Assembly: GCF_030253575.1 (NCBI RefSeq)
Contig: NC_080558.1
Coordinates: 1,436,001-1,500,000, forward strand
From: Rhododendron vialii
Taxonomy: Eukaryota > Streptophyta > Magnoliopsida > Ericales > Ericaceae
Direction: 5' to 3'
DNA length: 64,000 nt
Shown here: piece by piece, positions 33,740-45,440 of the stretch
Numbering within the stretch: position 1 is the stretch's first letter
How the letters are laid out: each line of letters starts with the position of its first letter
Program-made: the position numbers and the translations under genes
Notes under the pieces: model-generated
The model's database searches: none
What the model saw: the letters and a program-made list of their open reading frames with translations, nothing else
Told to the model about the DNA's origin: nothing

Positions 33740-34965
33740 GCAGATCTGTTAAATACTGCACCCTGGAGATCAATCAATGGAGGGAAAGATCCTTCGTCTG
33801 AAGCAACAATATACCCTATGCTTGGATTCTCTGCAAGATATTATTTCATGTTTTGGTAGTATATCTGAAGGTCACATGAATTGGGAAGACTTTCCTGAAA
33901 AGGTTGCAGTGCAGATGAATGATACTCACCCCGACACTCTGCATTCCAGAGCTGATGAGAATATTGATGAATTTGAAGTGCATGAGCTGGAAGGGCTTGG
34001 GGGTATTACCCAAAGGTATTTTTATTGCTGCAGTTTTATGTGCATGCATGACGGGGTGTGTGTGTGTGTGCGTCGAAATGTGTCGTATGTGAGGAAGTAT
34101 GATGGGATGATAAAATGTTATGCAATCAGCTGGAGCATAGAAAAAGAAATATCGATATTCATCACATAAACTAATATCAATGTTTTCATCGATAGGAACA
34201 GATCAGATTGTGACGGGTTCTGTGTGTTCTCAAATCTGTTTTATTTTATTTGTTATATAATCTTTATTGAGCAGCAAATTAATTGCTTTCAACTGTTCGC
34301 GTGTCATTTGCAGCTAATGTCTATTTTCTGCATTCTGCATTGTGTGTATATTTGATCTAGCTGGTTTTCTAGCCATATCAGAACCAAAACAAAACGCGAA
34401 CACAGCCTCTCTTATTATGTCATATTACTATTTTGCTGTATTTGCAAGTTATCGTTACTTAAATGCCTCACATGTTGGTGTATCCTGCCAGAACGGTGGC
34501 GTACACAAATCATACTGTGTTGCCTGAGCATTGGAGAAATGGAGTTTAGAACATATGCAGAAACTGCTTCCCCCACATGTTGATATTATTGAGATGATTG
34601 ATGAGGAGATAATAAACACGAATCTTACTCCACTGGAAACTCTTATCCCATACTAATCTCGCTATTTTTCAGCTGATCCATGGAGTAATATCAGAGTATG
34701 GTACATCAAATTCCGAGCTCTTGAGAGAAAGAATTGAATGCGATGAGAATTCTGGAAAATGTTGACTGGCCGGCTTCCATTTTGGATTTATTTGTTAAAC
34801 CCAGAGAAAGTCCTGCTGTCAATCTGAGTGAAGAACTTGTACCGATGCATATGAGCCAAAAGAAGGCCTCCAAAGATGGTTCGCATGGCTAATCTCTCTC
34901 ATGGGTGGTCATGCCGTAAATGTTGCGAAGATTCATAGCGAATTTGTAAAGGAGGTGTTTAAATG
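33740..34965 (+). pseudogene. Alpha-glucan phosphorylase (plastid L-type) pseudogene, plus copy
   Basis: The parent enzyme phosphorolyses alpha-1,4-glucans to glucose-1-phosphate in plastids. Exon A (about 33740-34013) gives KILRLKQQYTLC and NWEDFPEKVAVQMNDTHP, then shifts frame inside the TLCIPELMRIL region. Exon B (about 34488-34625) gives VAYTNHTVLPE, then MQKLLPPHVDIIEMIDEE. Exon C (about 34675-34965) gives ISEYGTS, ILENVDWPAS, DLFVKPRES and a version of GGHAVN..AKIHSEFVKEVF. DLFVKPRES precedes the insertion that marks L-type plastid isozymes. Indels break the frame in every exon. Only the middle of the protein is present. Confidence 0.85.
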
Positions 34966-34969
34966 ACTT

Positions 34970-36050
34970 CTATAAGGTATTGTGAGAGGGGTGATAAACT
35001 AATTCTTCAAATTTATTTTTCCTACTATTTAGCATTTTATGATTTTTATATGGAGGTCCTTTTTTGTCAGTATAGTGAGAAGTGCTGATAGTGGAAATTT
35101 ACTAATTTCTTTGCTATGTCAGCATAAATTCCATCCATGGGCTAAGCATCTAAGTGTTGTGTATAATATTGGCATCGCGTGGTAGTTTTTTACTTGTAAA
35201 AGTGGAAACTGACCCTATATTTCCTCATGATTGGCCATAGCTCCATCAGAAATGACACGATTTTGTGTAGGGGTATTGCTCATTTCATTTGTACTGTAAT
35301 TTAGACCCATAACAATTTGAAATGTTGCCAAAGAAGTTGTGCTATATAATTAATTTGCATTTTTGATTTCCAATTTTGGAGGTTATCGACCAGAATAATA
35401 AATATGTTGTTCTTCCGTGCTGAATTTCTGTCTTAGGAAGGATAACAAAACCAATGGCAGGGTATTTGCATTTTTAATTGTTCCCCGGTGTTGCAAAGAT
35501 GTACACTAGATGACCTTTCTGTTTGAATATTTAATCTTCTTGATAAGTCAAATGGCATTAAGGCAATGCCGCAATGGGAAGGACGTGGTTGATTTGGAGT
35601 AAACAAGGTGCAGAATATGGACCACAACTGGCCCAAATAATTGGATTTAAGGCTCGTTGAGTTGAGTCGTATATTGTATTTGACTATTGACTTGTTATGT
35701 TGCAGTTAAACCAAAACTTACTTTATGCACTGTGGCCGCTTTCAAAAGCTGGGGGACTATTTTGATTGTGACATTCTGTGATGGTGCAAGTGATGCAGTA
35801 ACCTAGTCTCCTGTTCTGGATATATTGATCAGGAATGCTGGTTGGTTTCTTTCCCATTCAATTCTATTTAAGCTGTAATAATAGTAAAGTCTGTTAGTTA
35901 CATAAACAAATATAATATACGCCATATTAATTGCAAAGTCTATTTAGTCGGTTTACATCTTTGCTTTGCCTTTATTTCGTCATTATTTATTAGAGGTTGT
36001 GGGCTTATCGAAGTCTTAAGCATTGATGTTCCACTTGGGACTACTATGTT
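34970..36050. other. Intron-like spacer between captured fragments
   Basis: No exon recognised. It lies between the phosphorylase and peptidase fragments and may be intron or flank of either. Confidence 0.4.
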
Positions 36051-36054
36051 AGGT

Positions 36055-36370
36055 AATTGCTGCTGCTTGGATGGATCTAGATTCCATTGCTTTGATGGTC
36101 ATGCAGTCTATCTTGGGTTCGTAAACTAAACATGCAGGTGGCAGGAAGTACATGGGGCGAGCTGTTGACCATCATTTCTTGGATTTCAATAACTCAATGT
36201 GATATTGGCTTATGGCATAACTTGGACGACCTGTATGGACTAGTTTGGACAATTTGTATACAGTTCTGAGCTTGCTAAAAGGGATTGCATAAATGAGATT
36301 GCTGAAAGCATGATGGTGTGTAACACCAACTATATGGACACTGGTCTTTTTGGTGTTGCCAAGGTCAGTT
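36055..36370 (+). pseudogene. Mitochondrial processing peptidase beta subunit fragment
   Basis: The parent protein removes targeting presequences in the mitochondrion and in plants is part of the cytochrome bc1 complex. Bases 36067-36160 read MDLDSIALMVMQSILGS, then a stop, then KHAGGRKYMG. Bases 36255-36364 read SELAKRDCINEIAESMM, then NTNYMDTGLFGVAK followed by a donor-like GTCAG. These match the conserved MVMQ.MLGSWNK and NTNYKDTGLFGVYA regions. A stop and an insertion disrupt it. Only two exon-sized pieces are present. Confidence 0.8.
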
Positions 36371-36794
36371 TACGTTCCGTATTGTTTGTTTTGTAAGTTC
36401 CAGGGCCTTTTGTCCCCTCTTCATAGTAGGGTTCTTTCTATTTTTTGATATCTCATTGCCATGACTCCTGATTGTGTTTGGAAATGGATAGGGGTTTCTC
36501 TGTCCCTCCCTTTTGCTATATTCCTTTTCCCTTTACTTTTCTGGTGGGACTAAGGCCAATTTTGGCAGTAAATTATCTTTGTTTAAGGCTTTAAGCACTT
36601 CTACTTTTCTGATGCTCTAAGGTGTGTTAAGCTGCATATTTAAAGTACTTTGGTGTATAGAGGTAATTTTCCTAAAGATACTTTGTAGTGAAGCATGCGT
36701 AAACGTAAGAAACAACTCAGAAGGGCTTCTTAAGTGCAATTAGTAACCAACCTCCTTACAACAACTCTTCTCTGGAAAGCTCTTAAGTCCTAGC

Positions 36795-37209
36795 CTATGT
36801 TACATGGATCCTTGATTTTGGCTTAAGTACCCGTGTCGATGTGTCCGACACCCGTATCCTTTTGGACACTCGGATCCTCTAACTGTTAAGATACTCACAG
36901 AAAAGGACTATCAAATCAGCTAGAAAAGCGATATTTCCAGTATTTCACAAAGACAAGAAATAGGGAAATAGCAAAAACATAATTTTCTTAACCCTTTCTT
37001 GTTTAACTAAATTTGTAAATATAGTTTACGGAACATAATCTGAGAAAATTACGCAATATATAATACAAAAAAGAGTTCAGAACGTGTCCCCGTACCCGTA
37101 CCCGAGTTGGGGACACATATCCACGTATCCTAAGATTTAAGTTTAGGAAGGTCCGACTCTTGGACTCGCGCCCGTACCCAATACTCGCACCCGAGTCCAT
37201 GTAACATAG
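36795..37209. mobile_element. hAT-type MITE, 415 bp
   Basis: Terminal inverted repeat CTATGTTACATGGA, flanked by the perfect 8-bp duplication GTCCTAGC (36787-36794 and 37210-37217). Subterminal regions are rich in CCCGTACCC and CGTGTC motifs. It is non-coding. Confidence 0.85.
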
Positions 37210-37217
37210 GTCCTAGC

Positions 37218-37955
37218 AATAAAGCACTTTCATTAGAAGCCACACCCCCAAATAAGGCCTATGAGTGAAACACAGTGATTGATTATTGAGGTTACTGTCG
37301 TTGCTTCCATTCTGTGCGAGTTCAGACTTCATGCCATAGTTTTAGTAAAACAAAACACTCCAGCTGGGTCCGTGGTGGGTGATTTATTGTTTTCAGAAAG
37401 GAAAATAGGGTTTTCCACTAGTGTTCTGTACTGGCAACATTGTTTTATTTTCATGAAGGGCACCTGCCTTTCTGGATTATACTGAATTTGTAGCTGAACC
37501 AAAAAAAGCTATTCGGTAGAATGCATACTGAATTTGTGGAATGATAAAGGCTCAGAGAGCCGGTTGACTATGAGGGCATCCATTTGTCCTTGCAAGAGTG
37601 AAGTTGGGGATTTGCCAAGTCCTGTATTAGGGGACCCCCATATCCGGGGGGGGGGGGGGGGGGGGGTGGGGGGTTGGGGGACACACAAATCATCCATATC
37701 TAATTACTTAACCTAGTTCCGACACGTAAATCATCCATATCTAATTGCTTAACCTAGTTCCGCTGTGCTAGCTCCTACCTACTTTTTGTTTTATGATGAC
37801 AAATTATTGTTTTTTGAGTGCCTACTGTGGTTCCACATCTTTGTGTGTTTTCAAGTGTGCCTGTTTTTCTGATCTTTATGAATTGAATATAAATGACATT
37901 TCTTGCTGCGATTTATGACTTGTTAATTCTGGTTATTCATTTGTTTTTAACATTT
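37218..37955. other. Spacer with a 21-bp G run
   Basis: Bases 37646-37666 are 21 consecutive G, followed by further G runs to 37680. A short direct repeat (ATCATCCATATCTAATT) occurs at 37690 and 37730. No gene is recognised. Confidence 0.6.
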
Positions 37956-37956
37956 A

Positions 37957-38181
37957 CTCCCTCCATTCCGTAAAGTTAGTCCCCTACAAAATTACGTGCA
38001 ATTTTCGAGCTTAAAAATAATGTACTTAACGAAATAATTTTTTGTGCAATACGGATCTTGTTTGATAGATCTCACAATGGTGCAAAAGAAATCGAATTTT
38101 TTTTGTTAGTAAATACATTATTTTTAAGTTTGAAAATTGCACGTAGTTTCGTAGGGGACCAACTTTATGGGACGGGGGGAG
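37957..38181. mobile_element. Stowaway MITE, 225 bp
   Basis: Begins CTCCCTCCATTCCGTAAAGT and ends with the complementary ACTTTATGGGACGGGGGGAG. It is flanked by TA on both sides (37955-37956 and 38182-38183), the Tc1/mariner signature. The internal arms pair as a hairpin. Confidence 0.9.
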
Positions 38182-38509
38182 TACGTTTTTAGCCAGATTG
38201 CTCGGATGATTCGGTTCAATTATTTACGAGATAATCAAGTTGTCTTGTTGAGTTTCCAAAGCTGATGTTACTCGTGCTCATGCTTGTTTATGCTCAAATT
38301 TTTAGTGTTTTTATTAACTAAACGACATGCATGTACATGTACAAATTAGTAGGTCAATAATATAATGAAATTGCTATCATAAAGGGTGAGGAAGTTGAAA
38401 ATTTTGCATGCTCCGTTAATTACGAGGGCTGGAAGAAGGTGGGAAATGAAGGTGATATGGGGGGTGGGAGAACTTAATCTTTGATCACTCTATGAACATC
38501 AAGAACATT

Positions 38510-38930
38510 AGTTGGAATGGGAGTTGTTTGAATAGGAGTTAAAGCAGTTCTTAAGGAGTGGAAAGTGGATGTGGTGTGCCTTCAAGAAACTAAATAGAGT
38601 GAGGTGTCGAGGGAGGTGGTGAAAGGGTGGAGAGTGAGGTGGGGGCTTTTTCGGTCTTATGTTTATTCAGAAATGTGGAGGATGGGTTTCTTTGTATATT
38701 CAAAGAGCTTTATGGTCTGGTGGTTGATAAGAGGGTGCTCATTGACCTCCCACTTAATGGGGGTCGCTTTACGTGGTGCTGGCCCCAGAAAAATCCACCT
38801 ATGTCCCGTATTCACAGATTTCTGATTTGAGCAGAGTGGGAAGAACATTTCTCCAATATGGCTCACTTTTCTTTGCTGAATAAGACCCAGGCTATCACCT
38901 TGCCCATTTTGTGCAACATTTCTCTAATGC
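38510..38930 (+). mobile_element. LINE ORF2 5' fragment (endonuclease domain)
   Basis: Reads MNIKNISWNG, then VCLQET, and later LIDLPLNGGRFTWCWPQKNP followed by SRIHRFLI. These are the apurinic-endonuclease motifs of plant L1-type LINEs. Stops and frameshifts are present, and the reverse transcriptase is absent. It is a dead fragment within the captured-gene region. Confidence 0.8.
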
Positions 38931-39344
38931 CTCTAACGACACAAGCACGCAAAGGATCAGAGATAGAGAGAAGCATATGAAGGGAAAAGCAAGTTTTTCA
39001 TCAAAATTAGGATTGGCATGGATTGTTCGTTAAGTTCGAAAATGTTATAGCTAAAATTTTACGTAATTATTAAATGGAAAGGGCAATTCTCGTAAAAGAT
39101 TTGATGAAAAGAAAACGGCAAGGTTGGAGTGTTGAACCAGAATTCTTTTAAAATCTGAAGAAGTAATGGTGAAAGATTGGAGATAGCCTATTGAGTCCTA
39201 CGAAAATCGCTCTTGTTTTTTCTGATGTGGCTTATTTTGTAAGTTTGTAAAAGAAGGGTTGGTATTTCTGATAAATACGAAATATTACTTTTTCACAACG
39301 AAAGTAGTTGTAGACTTTTACAACCTATATTGTGAACTTAACAA

Positions 39345-41340
39345 GTATTTTGCAATTTTGTGTTGTTGAAGGTGCGGACAGAAACCAGTCCAGAGGATGT
39401 TGGAGGCATGCATGTGCTGCTGGGATATTTACAGCTAGAGGAGGCACGACATCTCATGCAGCTGTTGTAGCCTGTGGGTGGGGAAAGTGTTGCATTGCAG
39501 GTTGTGCTGATATTCGAGCCAATGATTCCGAGAAGGTGGTTGTCATCGGAGACAAGGTTATTGGGGAAGGTAACTGGATTTCACTAAATCGATCTATGGG
39601 TCAAGTGATATTGGGTAAACAACTGCTCTCTCCTCCGGTTCTAAGTGGTGATTTGGAGATTTTCATGTCTTGGGCGGACAAATTAAGGCGGCTCAAGGTG
39701 CTGCGTGAGTTCATGTTATATAGATGTTTGTCCTTGCAGCATCTGTTAGAATTTAAATATGTTACATGGACATCTTGTAATGTGTTAGGGTCCTGTAGAA
39801 TAATTGGATCACGACAAAACTATCGAAGATAGATACTTTATTTGAATTTAACATCGTATCATTAGGTCCTTGATTGTGGTTGCGGGATTGTAGAATCTTT
39901 TCCTTGGAATAGAAAAAGTGGAAGAAAACGGATTGCCATTATGTGTTCTTCCTCTGTAAATTATTGGGATTGTTTAAGCAATTGATGTAGTAATGCTTGG
40001 GTTAAGGTATGGCGGGCACATAAAGAGCTAACGTTTTGGCCCTTCTTAAAGGGAGGGGAACCCTGACAGAAGGAGGAAGCCACTTAGCGATTTTGTTCCA
40101 ATTTCCTGTTTGTCCGACATGTTTAGTTGGACATTTATTATGCATAAAATGCTGTATGAATATTTTTTTGTACCTGTGTTCTTGAAATGAGAACAAGCTA
40201 AATCCGTCTGTTTCACTCACATTTATTCTGCATGAAATGCTTCATGACATCTTCTAACTTTGTTTTATGGAAGAAATATGAAATGATAACTAGATGAATC
40301 CATCTCTTGGTCACACCGACATTTGCACCTCCCACCCATACCCAAGTTCATGTAACAATAACATAGGCTGGAAATTTTGGAATTGATTGGTAATGGTATT
40401 GGGTATAGGTCATTGCAAATGCCAAGATGCCTGAAGATAACGCTAACAGCAATAAAACAATGGTGCTGAAGTAATTGGCCTCTGTAGGACAGCACATGGT
40501 AACGGCCTCTTTACTTTCTCCTCTTCTGACTCTGTAGAGTCTCTGCATATTGTGAGAAGATTAAATGCTATAAAGTAGAAACTAAGAACAACAAAATGAT
40601 GGAAGTGCTAGATAAAAAGCCATTAGCCTTTAAATCTCTTCAGCTCTTCATTCGTTTGGGTGTTTCAGTTATTTGCATCAGATGAGAGCATAAAGGCTGT
40701 GAGAAAGATGATAATTGCTATTACATCAGAACAGAGGAAGGCAGCTCTAGATTTGTTGTTGTCTTACCGAAGATCGAACTTTGAGGGCTTATTTCGTGCA
40801 ATTGATGGTACTTTCCTCTCCTGTAAGTGAACTACATGACTACATCTATTGACATATTAGATGGAGTATATAACTGGTAGCTTGGTTTCCACTGCATGTA
40901 ATATCTAGTACTCCTTCCGTCCCTTTTTTAGTGTCATGTATTTCATTTTGGACTGTCCCTAAATAAGTGTCCTATTGTAAAGTTAGTGGGTAAAAGTTGA
41001 TTTCTATTTTGCGCCTAAAAGTAGATTCCTTTTTAAAAAGTTGATGAGTAAAAATGTAATGATGTCTCTATAAATGATAAGTATAAAAAGTAATATTTTG
41101 GAGGTACAATTATGTTGACGCCTAAAACTGCGTGAAAGTCAAACATGGACACTTAAAAAAGGATGGAAGAAGTAATTTGTTTGTACTGTTCTGTTTATTT
41201 TTCAGCAAATTAAGAATTCTGATTTTAGACGAATCGTTTGCAGGTTTACCGGTGATGATACAACTTTTAGACCCTCCACTTCATGAATTTCTACCAGAAG
41301 CTGACCTGCAACACAGTCACTGAACTAACAAAAGAAACCG
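39345..41340 (+). pseudogene. Pyruvate phosphate dikinase (PPDK) pseudogene fragment
   Basis: PPDK interconverts pyruvate and phosphoenolpyruvate. Exon-like pieces: 39374-39706 has [14 protein letters not shown], then a 2-bp insertion at about 39414. It continues with [20 protein letters not shown], which carries the phosphorylated His (CAT at 39455), and ends [19 protein letters not shown]. Bases 40670-40808 give [20 protein letters not shown] and [10 protein letters not shown]. Bases 41245-41335 give [20 protein letters not shown]. Introns are retained between the pieces, so it derives from genomic DNA and not from an mRNA. The start, much of the central domain and the C terminus are missing. 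A Stowaway MITE sits in the last intron. Confidence 0.9.
40911..41172. mobile_element. Stowaway MITE, 262 bp
   Basis: Ends CTCCTTCCGTCCC and (inverted) CTTCTTCCATCC, flanked by TA (40909-40910 and 41173-41174). It is inserted in a PPDK pseudogene intron. Confidence 0.85.
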
Positions 41341-41533
41341 GCTGAAACAAATGCTGAAATTCTGTTTTGGTCCCCGTTGGTTTTGGCAATTTTCTTTAGT
41401 CATCTAGTCTTTGATTCTGCGGTTTACTTTTCGAAGCTTTCGTTTTTGGTAATTTCTTTGATTTTGGCTTGATTAGTTGATTACGAAGTTAATTTGTTTC
41501 CTAGTTGCTCTAGGGTTTCTTTGGCCCTATAAG

Positions 41534-43326
41534 TAGGTGTATCAAATGGGCGGGTTTGAGTCGAAATGGGTAAATTGTAAGTGGGTTGAGTCTTTAATGA
41601 ATCATTGCCCATTTAGACCCATTAATTATGAGTTTAATTACCTATACCCAACCCAACCCATTTATTTAAAAGCAAACCCGACCTGCCCATTAACCCAATT
41701 ATATACTATATACTAAAATGACTAAAATACATATGTACACTAAAATGACCATATTACCCCTGTAAATTTAAAGGACTAAAATACCATATACACTAAAATT
41801 ATCATACTATCCTTCTAATACAAAAATAACCAAATTACCCCTGTACACTTAATTACCATATTGGTCACTCTTAATTACCAAATCGCAGCGTATCCAAGTG
41901 GCTTATTTTTTTGTTTTTATTCAAATATTTTTCGCATTTGTTAGTTTTTTGTCAAATTTTTAAGGATTATTGCTTTTTCATGACGAAGAAAATCTAAAAA
42001 GTAAAAAATTACGATCGAAATTCATATTTTTTTAAAAATAAAGACGAAAAAATTGACTTATTTTTGTCTTCATTCAAAAAATTTAGGTTTTGGTTATAAT
42101 TTTTTACTTTTTAGATTCCTCCTATCATGTCGAAGCAATAATCTACAAAAAAAAATTAACGGAAAACAAATAAATGAGAAAAAAATTAAATAAGGACAAA
42201 AAACAAGCCACGAACAAGCCAGCTTTCCATTCATAAGTTGAATTTTCCTTTTGATCAGAATCAAAACTAGCCCGTTGTGAGATTTATATATCTTTTTTTT
42301 CGTCTTTATTCAACTTTTTTTTCATATTTGATAGTTTTGCGTTAAACTTCTGTGACTTAGTGATTGGTCTCGTCGAGAAAAATCGAAAAAGTAAAAAATT
42401 ATGGTCAAACACATAAATTTTTTCAAAAAGACAAGAATAAGTAGTTTTTTTTTTTTTGTCTTATTGACTTATTTTTGTCTTTATTCAAAAAATTATAAGT
42501 TTCGATCAAATTTTTTTACTTTTCCGATTCCTCTTGTCGAAACGAATCAATAAGTCACAAAAGTTTGACGCAAAACAAAAAAATACAAAAAGAATTGAAT
42601 AAGGACAAAAAAATAAGTCACTTAACTTTTTAATCTAAACCCTATGCAGGACTACCATGAGAGTAACTTATTCACGGCGGAGGGCAATTTCATCAGTCCA
42701 TTCGCTTAATCGATGGATGAGATGTGTTTTCAATTTTGACTGGTCAAAATAATTATTACCGGTCACAATTGATTTTTAATTTGGACCTTGCAAAACATTT
42801 TTGATCCAAACCCTATGCGGGACTACCATGAGAGTAACTTATTCACGGCGGAGGGCAATTTCATCAGTCCATTCGCGTAATCGATGGATGAGATGTGTTT
42901 TCAATTTTGACTGGTCAAAATAATTATTACCGGTCACAATTGATTTTTAATTTGGACCTTGCAAAATATTTTTGAACACGTGTAATTTAGCACAGAAGAA
43001 TTGAATAAGAAAGAGAGACGTACTAGTACTTGTGTAGAAGGAGAGGAGAAGTTTTCAAAGAGATTGATGAAGTTGGCGAGGTAAGCCATGTTTCTATATA
43101 GTATATGTTTGTCCGCGCTTGAAAATGATAGTTGGTTGGTTCCGAAATTTTTGGTGGGTTACTTTCATGATCCATTGGGTCATTTAAGTTGACCCAATTG
43201 ATGCCCAATTAAGACCCAACTAATAATGGGTTAGTTGGGTTTGAACCTATTTTTACCCAACTAATAAATGGGTTGGGTTGTGTCTATTTTTTAATTGATG
43301 GGTCTGGGTTCAATTTGCCATCCTTA
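41534..43326. mobile_element. Non-autonomous hAT-like element, 1.8 kb
   Basis: Ends TAGGTGTATCAAATGGG and (inverted) TAAGGATGGCAAATTGAACC, flanked by the perfect 8-bp duplication CCTATAAG (41526-41533 and 43327-43334). Subterminal regions contain many GGGTTGGGTT/ACCCATTT repeats. The interior has two AT-rich hairpins (about 41900-42230 and 42290-42620) and a 171-bp tandem duplication. No transposase is seen. Confidence 0.8.
42627..42974. repeat. 171-bp tandem duplication inside the hAT-like element
   Basis: Two copies, about 98% alike by eye, with matching points CCTATGCAGG at 42641 and CCTATGCGGG at 42812. Each contains CACGGCGGAGGGCAATTTCA. The motif ACCGGTCA.AATTGATTTT is shared with 61515-61540. 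Confidence 0.85.
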
Positions 43327-43334
43327 CCTATAAG

Positions 43335-45250
43335 CATCTTCGTAAGCCTTAATAACAGGACTTGGTTGTTATTGAATTAATAAAAAAGAGAGATTTATCT
43401 CGATGTTGTTTGTTCGTAGAGCGAGTGTCCCTAGTTCAGACTTGTTCGAGTTTTCTTCTTGCATATACTTTCGTGGTCAGACGTTTCCTTGCATCAGTTT
43501 GTTACCAAAGGCTATGAACCAGAGGCTTGGGACAGAGTTTTCAAGGTTTCCTAAATTCCATCCAAATGGAACCCGTACCGGCCGTACGTGGCATGGACAA
43601 CCATGAGAGGAAGACGGATACTGTTACTTTAATTCGATTGTAAAACTATTGATCAATATGGGCATAGAAAGTTTTCGGGTACCATGGACAGTGAATCCCT
43701 GCTGCACGTAACAGAGAAAAATGGTCAATATTGTACAATTGGAATACCGAATAGATGCAAATGCGGATCAAAAAAAAAAAAGAGATGCAAATTTAGAAGC
43801 AAAATCGGCACTGATAGTGGAATGCGTCATGATAATTTGATAAACGAGCAGAGGTTCGATAAAAAGGGTAAAACTGTCATTGTACATTACGTGTCAAATG
43901 TATGTATATGATGCGGGAGAAGAGCTTTTTAACAGGACCTCCCGTAAATAAAGTTTACGGAGGCTAATTTCAGCCGTTCAAAAGTGTTTTGGACGATTCA
44001 GGTTAAAGATAAATTATTAACAATAAGAAATACTACTTTATTATCAGTAATAGTTTAAAAACAAATCTCAACCGTTGATTGCTGAAATAGACGAGTAAGA
44101 TTACGTGGAGCTGTGAGTAAGTTATTCACGACTCCGTCGTGAATAAATTTCTCTCATGATGCAGACAATCTGTTGTCTCACATCACTATTGCTAGTATAA
44201 GGAAAGAACATAAACAATGTAACAAGGGCATCTCATGGTGGGGTGGGAATATCCAACATTGATGGGATACCAGAAGTAACGACGAGGTGTATCGGTCTTT
44301 AGTTGTTTACCCCCATTTTTAACACCAAATATTGGGTCAGAGTTGGAAAACCATTTAATTAAATCTTAATTAATTTAGGCTGATATTTATGAATTTTTCG
44401 GGCTAAAAGTTAATAGGTCACAATAATTTTGTGATTTAGAACAATGTCCAATTAAAAACAATCCAAGTAGAGCGAAATGCACTGAATAATTTTCTCTTTA
44501 TGGATTTATTCCGAGGTGTGCACTGTGCACATGTGGAAATATTGGTTCAAAGGTAGTAGTTTATTGCTATAAAGATGGGAAGTGCCCCACCAATATAGGT
44601 TACAGTTGGGATATCCCTCCAAAAGGAGAAATTTTTCGGTGCAGGCTAGGTATATTCTACTTGGTATTCGCTGGGCACATTCAAGCCGTCCAAATGTTCA
44701 ATATATTTTTGGACGGCTCGGATTCAAAATTTTCTCTCCTCTCTCACCGTAACACTTTGTTCCTCCTTTTTTTTTTTTTTTTTTTCTAAATCCGAGCTGT
44801 CAAAAAACGCAATGGATGACTCGAATGAGCCGAGTAGGCACCTCATGATACCCACCTGACACTCACAAATTTTCCCTCCGAAAGTGGAGACTTGTGCTTG
44901 GTGGTTTAGTACTATAATTCACAAAGAAAACAGTAAGTTTAGGACAACCGTATGGGATGCGGTGACAGTCCACCACATCCCAGTGGTTGTAGCATTATCA
45001 AAAAGAAAATGCAGTGTGCATTGTCATAATTGATAGATCCCGACGGTTGGCTTTCCAAGAACAGCTACCCATGATCTATTATTGATAGAGAAGGGCCTGT
45101 TTTTATAGGATATATTGGGACAGATGGCAAAAAGAAGAAGAGGCCCGTTCAGATTTTTTTGTTTGTTTGATCCCTTAGGTTCAAACCTATGATTTAGCTG
45201 CATGGGAGTAATGGTAATTGAAAATCGTCCACAATGTCCTCTACTCATAG
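43335..45250. other. Spacer with no recognised gene
   Basis: Contains short open frames without family features and a T run at about 44768-44786. No defined element is seen. Confidence 0.4.
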
Positions 45251-45440
45251 GGGATGCGAACTTACACGCAGGGGTGGAGCTATGTAGAGGGTGAGGTGGC
45301 ACGTGCAATCCGTGATTCAGAAGAAACAAAATTTATCATAATGTTCGTAGGGAATGAGACCTTACACGTAGGGGCGGAGCTATGTCGAGGGTGGGGTGGC
45401 ACATGGCACACTCAATTCAGAAGAAATGAATTTTTTTTTT
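45250..45440. repeat. 100-bp tandem duplication
   Basis: Two diverged units containing CTTACACG.AGGGG.GGAGCT, at 45261 and 45361. From 45440 to 46137 I see no recognisable gene. Confidence 0.75.

Noticed and set aside
42627..42974. Possible CRISPR-like or satellite array
   Set aside because: Only two long units, no short regular repeats with unique spacers, and they lie inside a hAT element in a plant genome.
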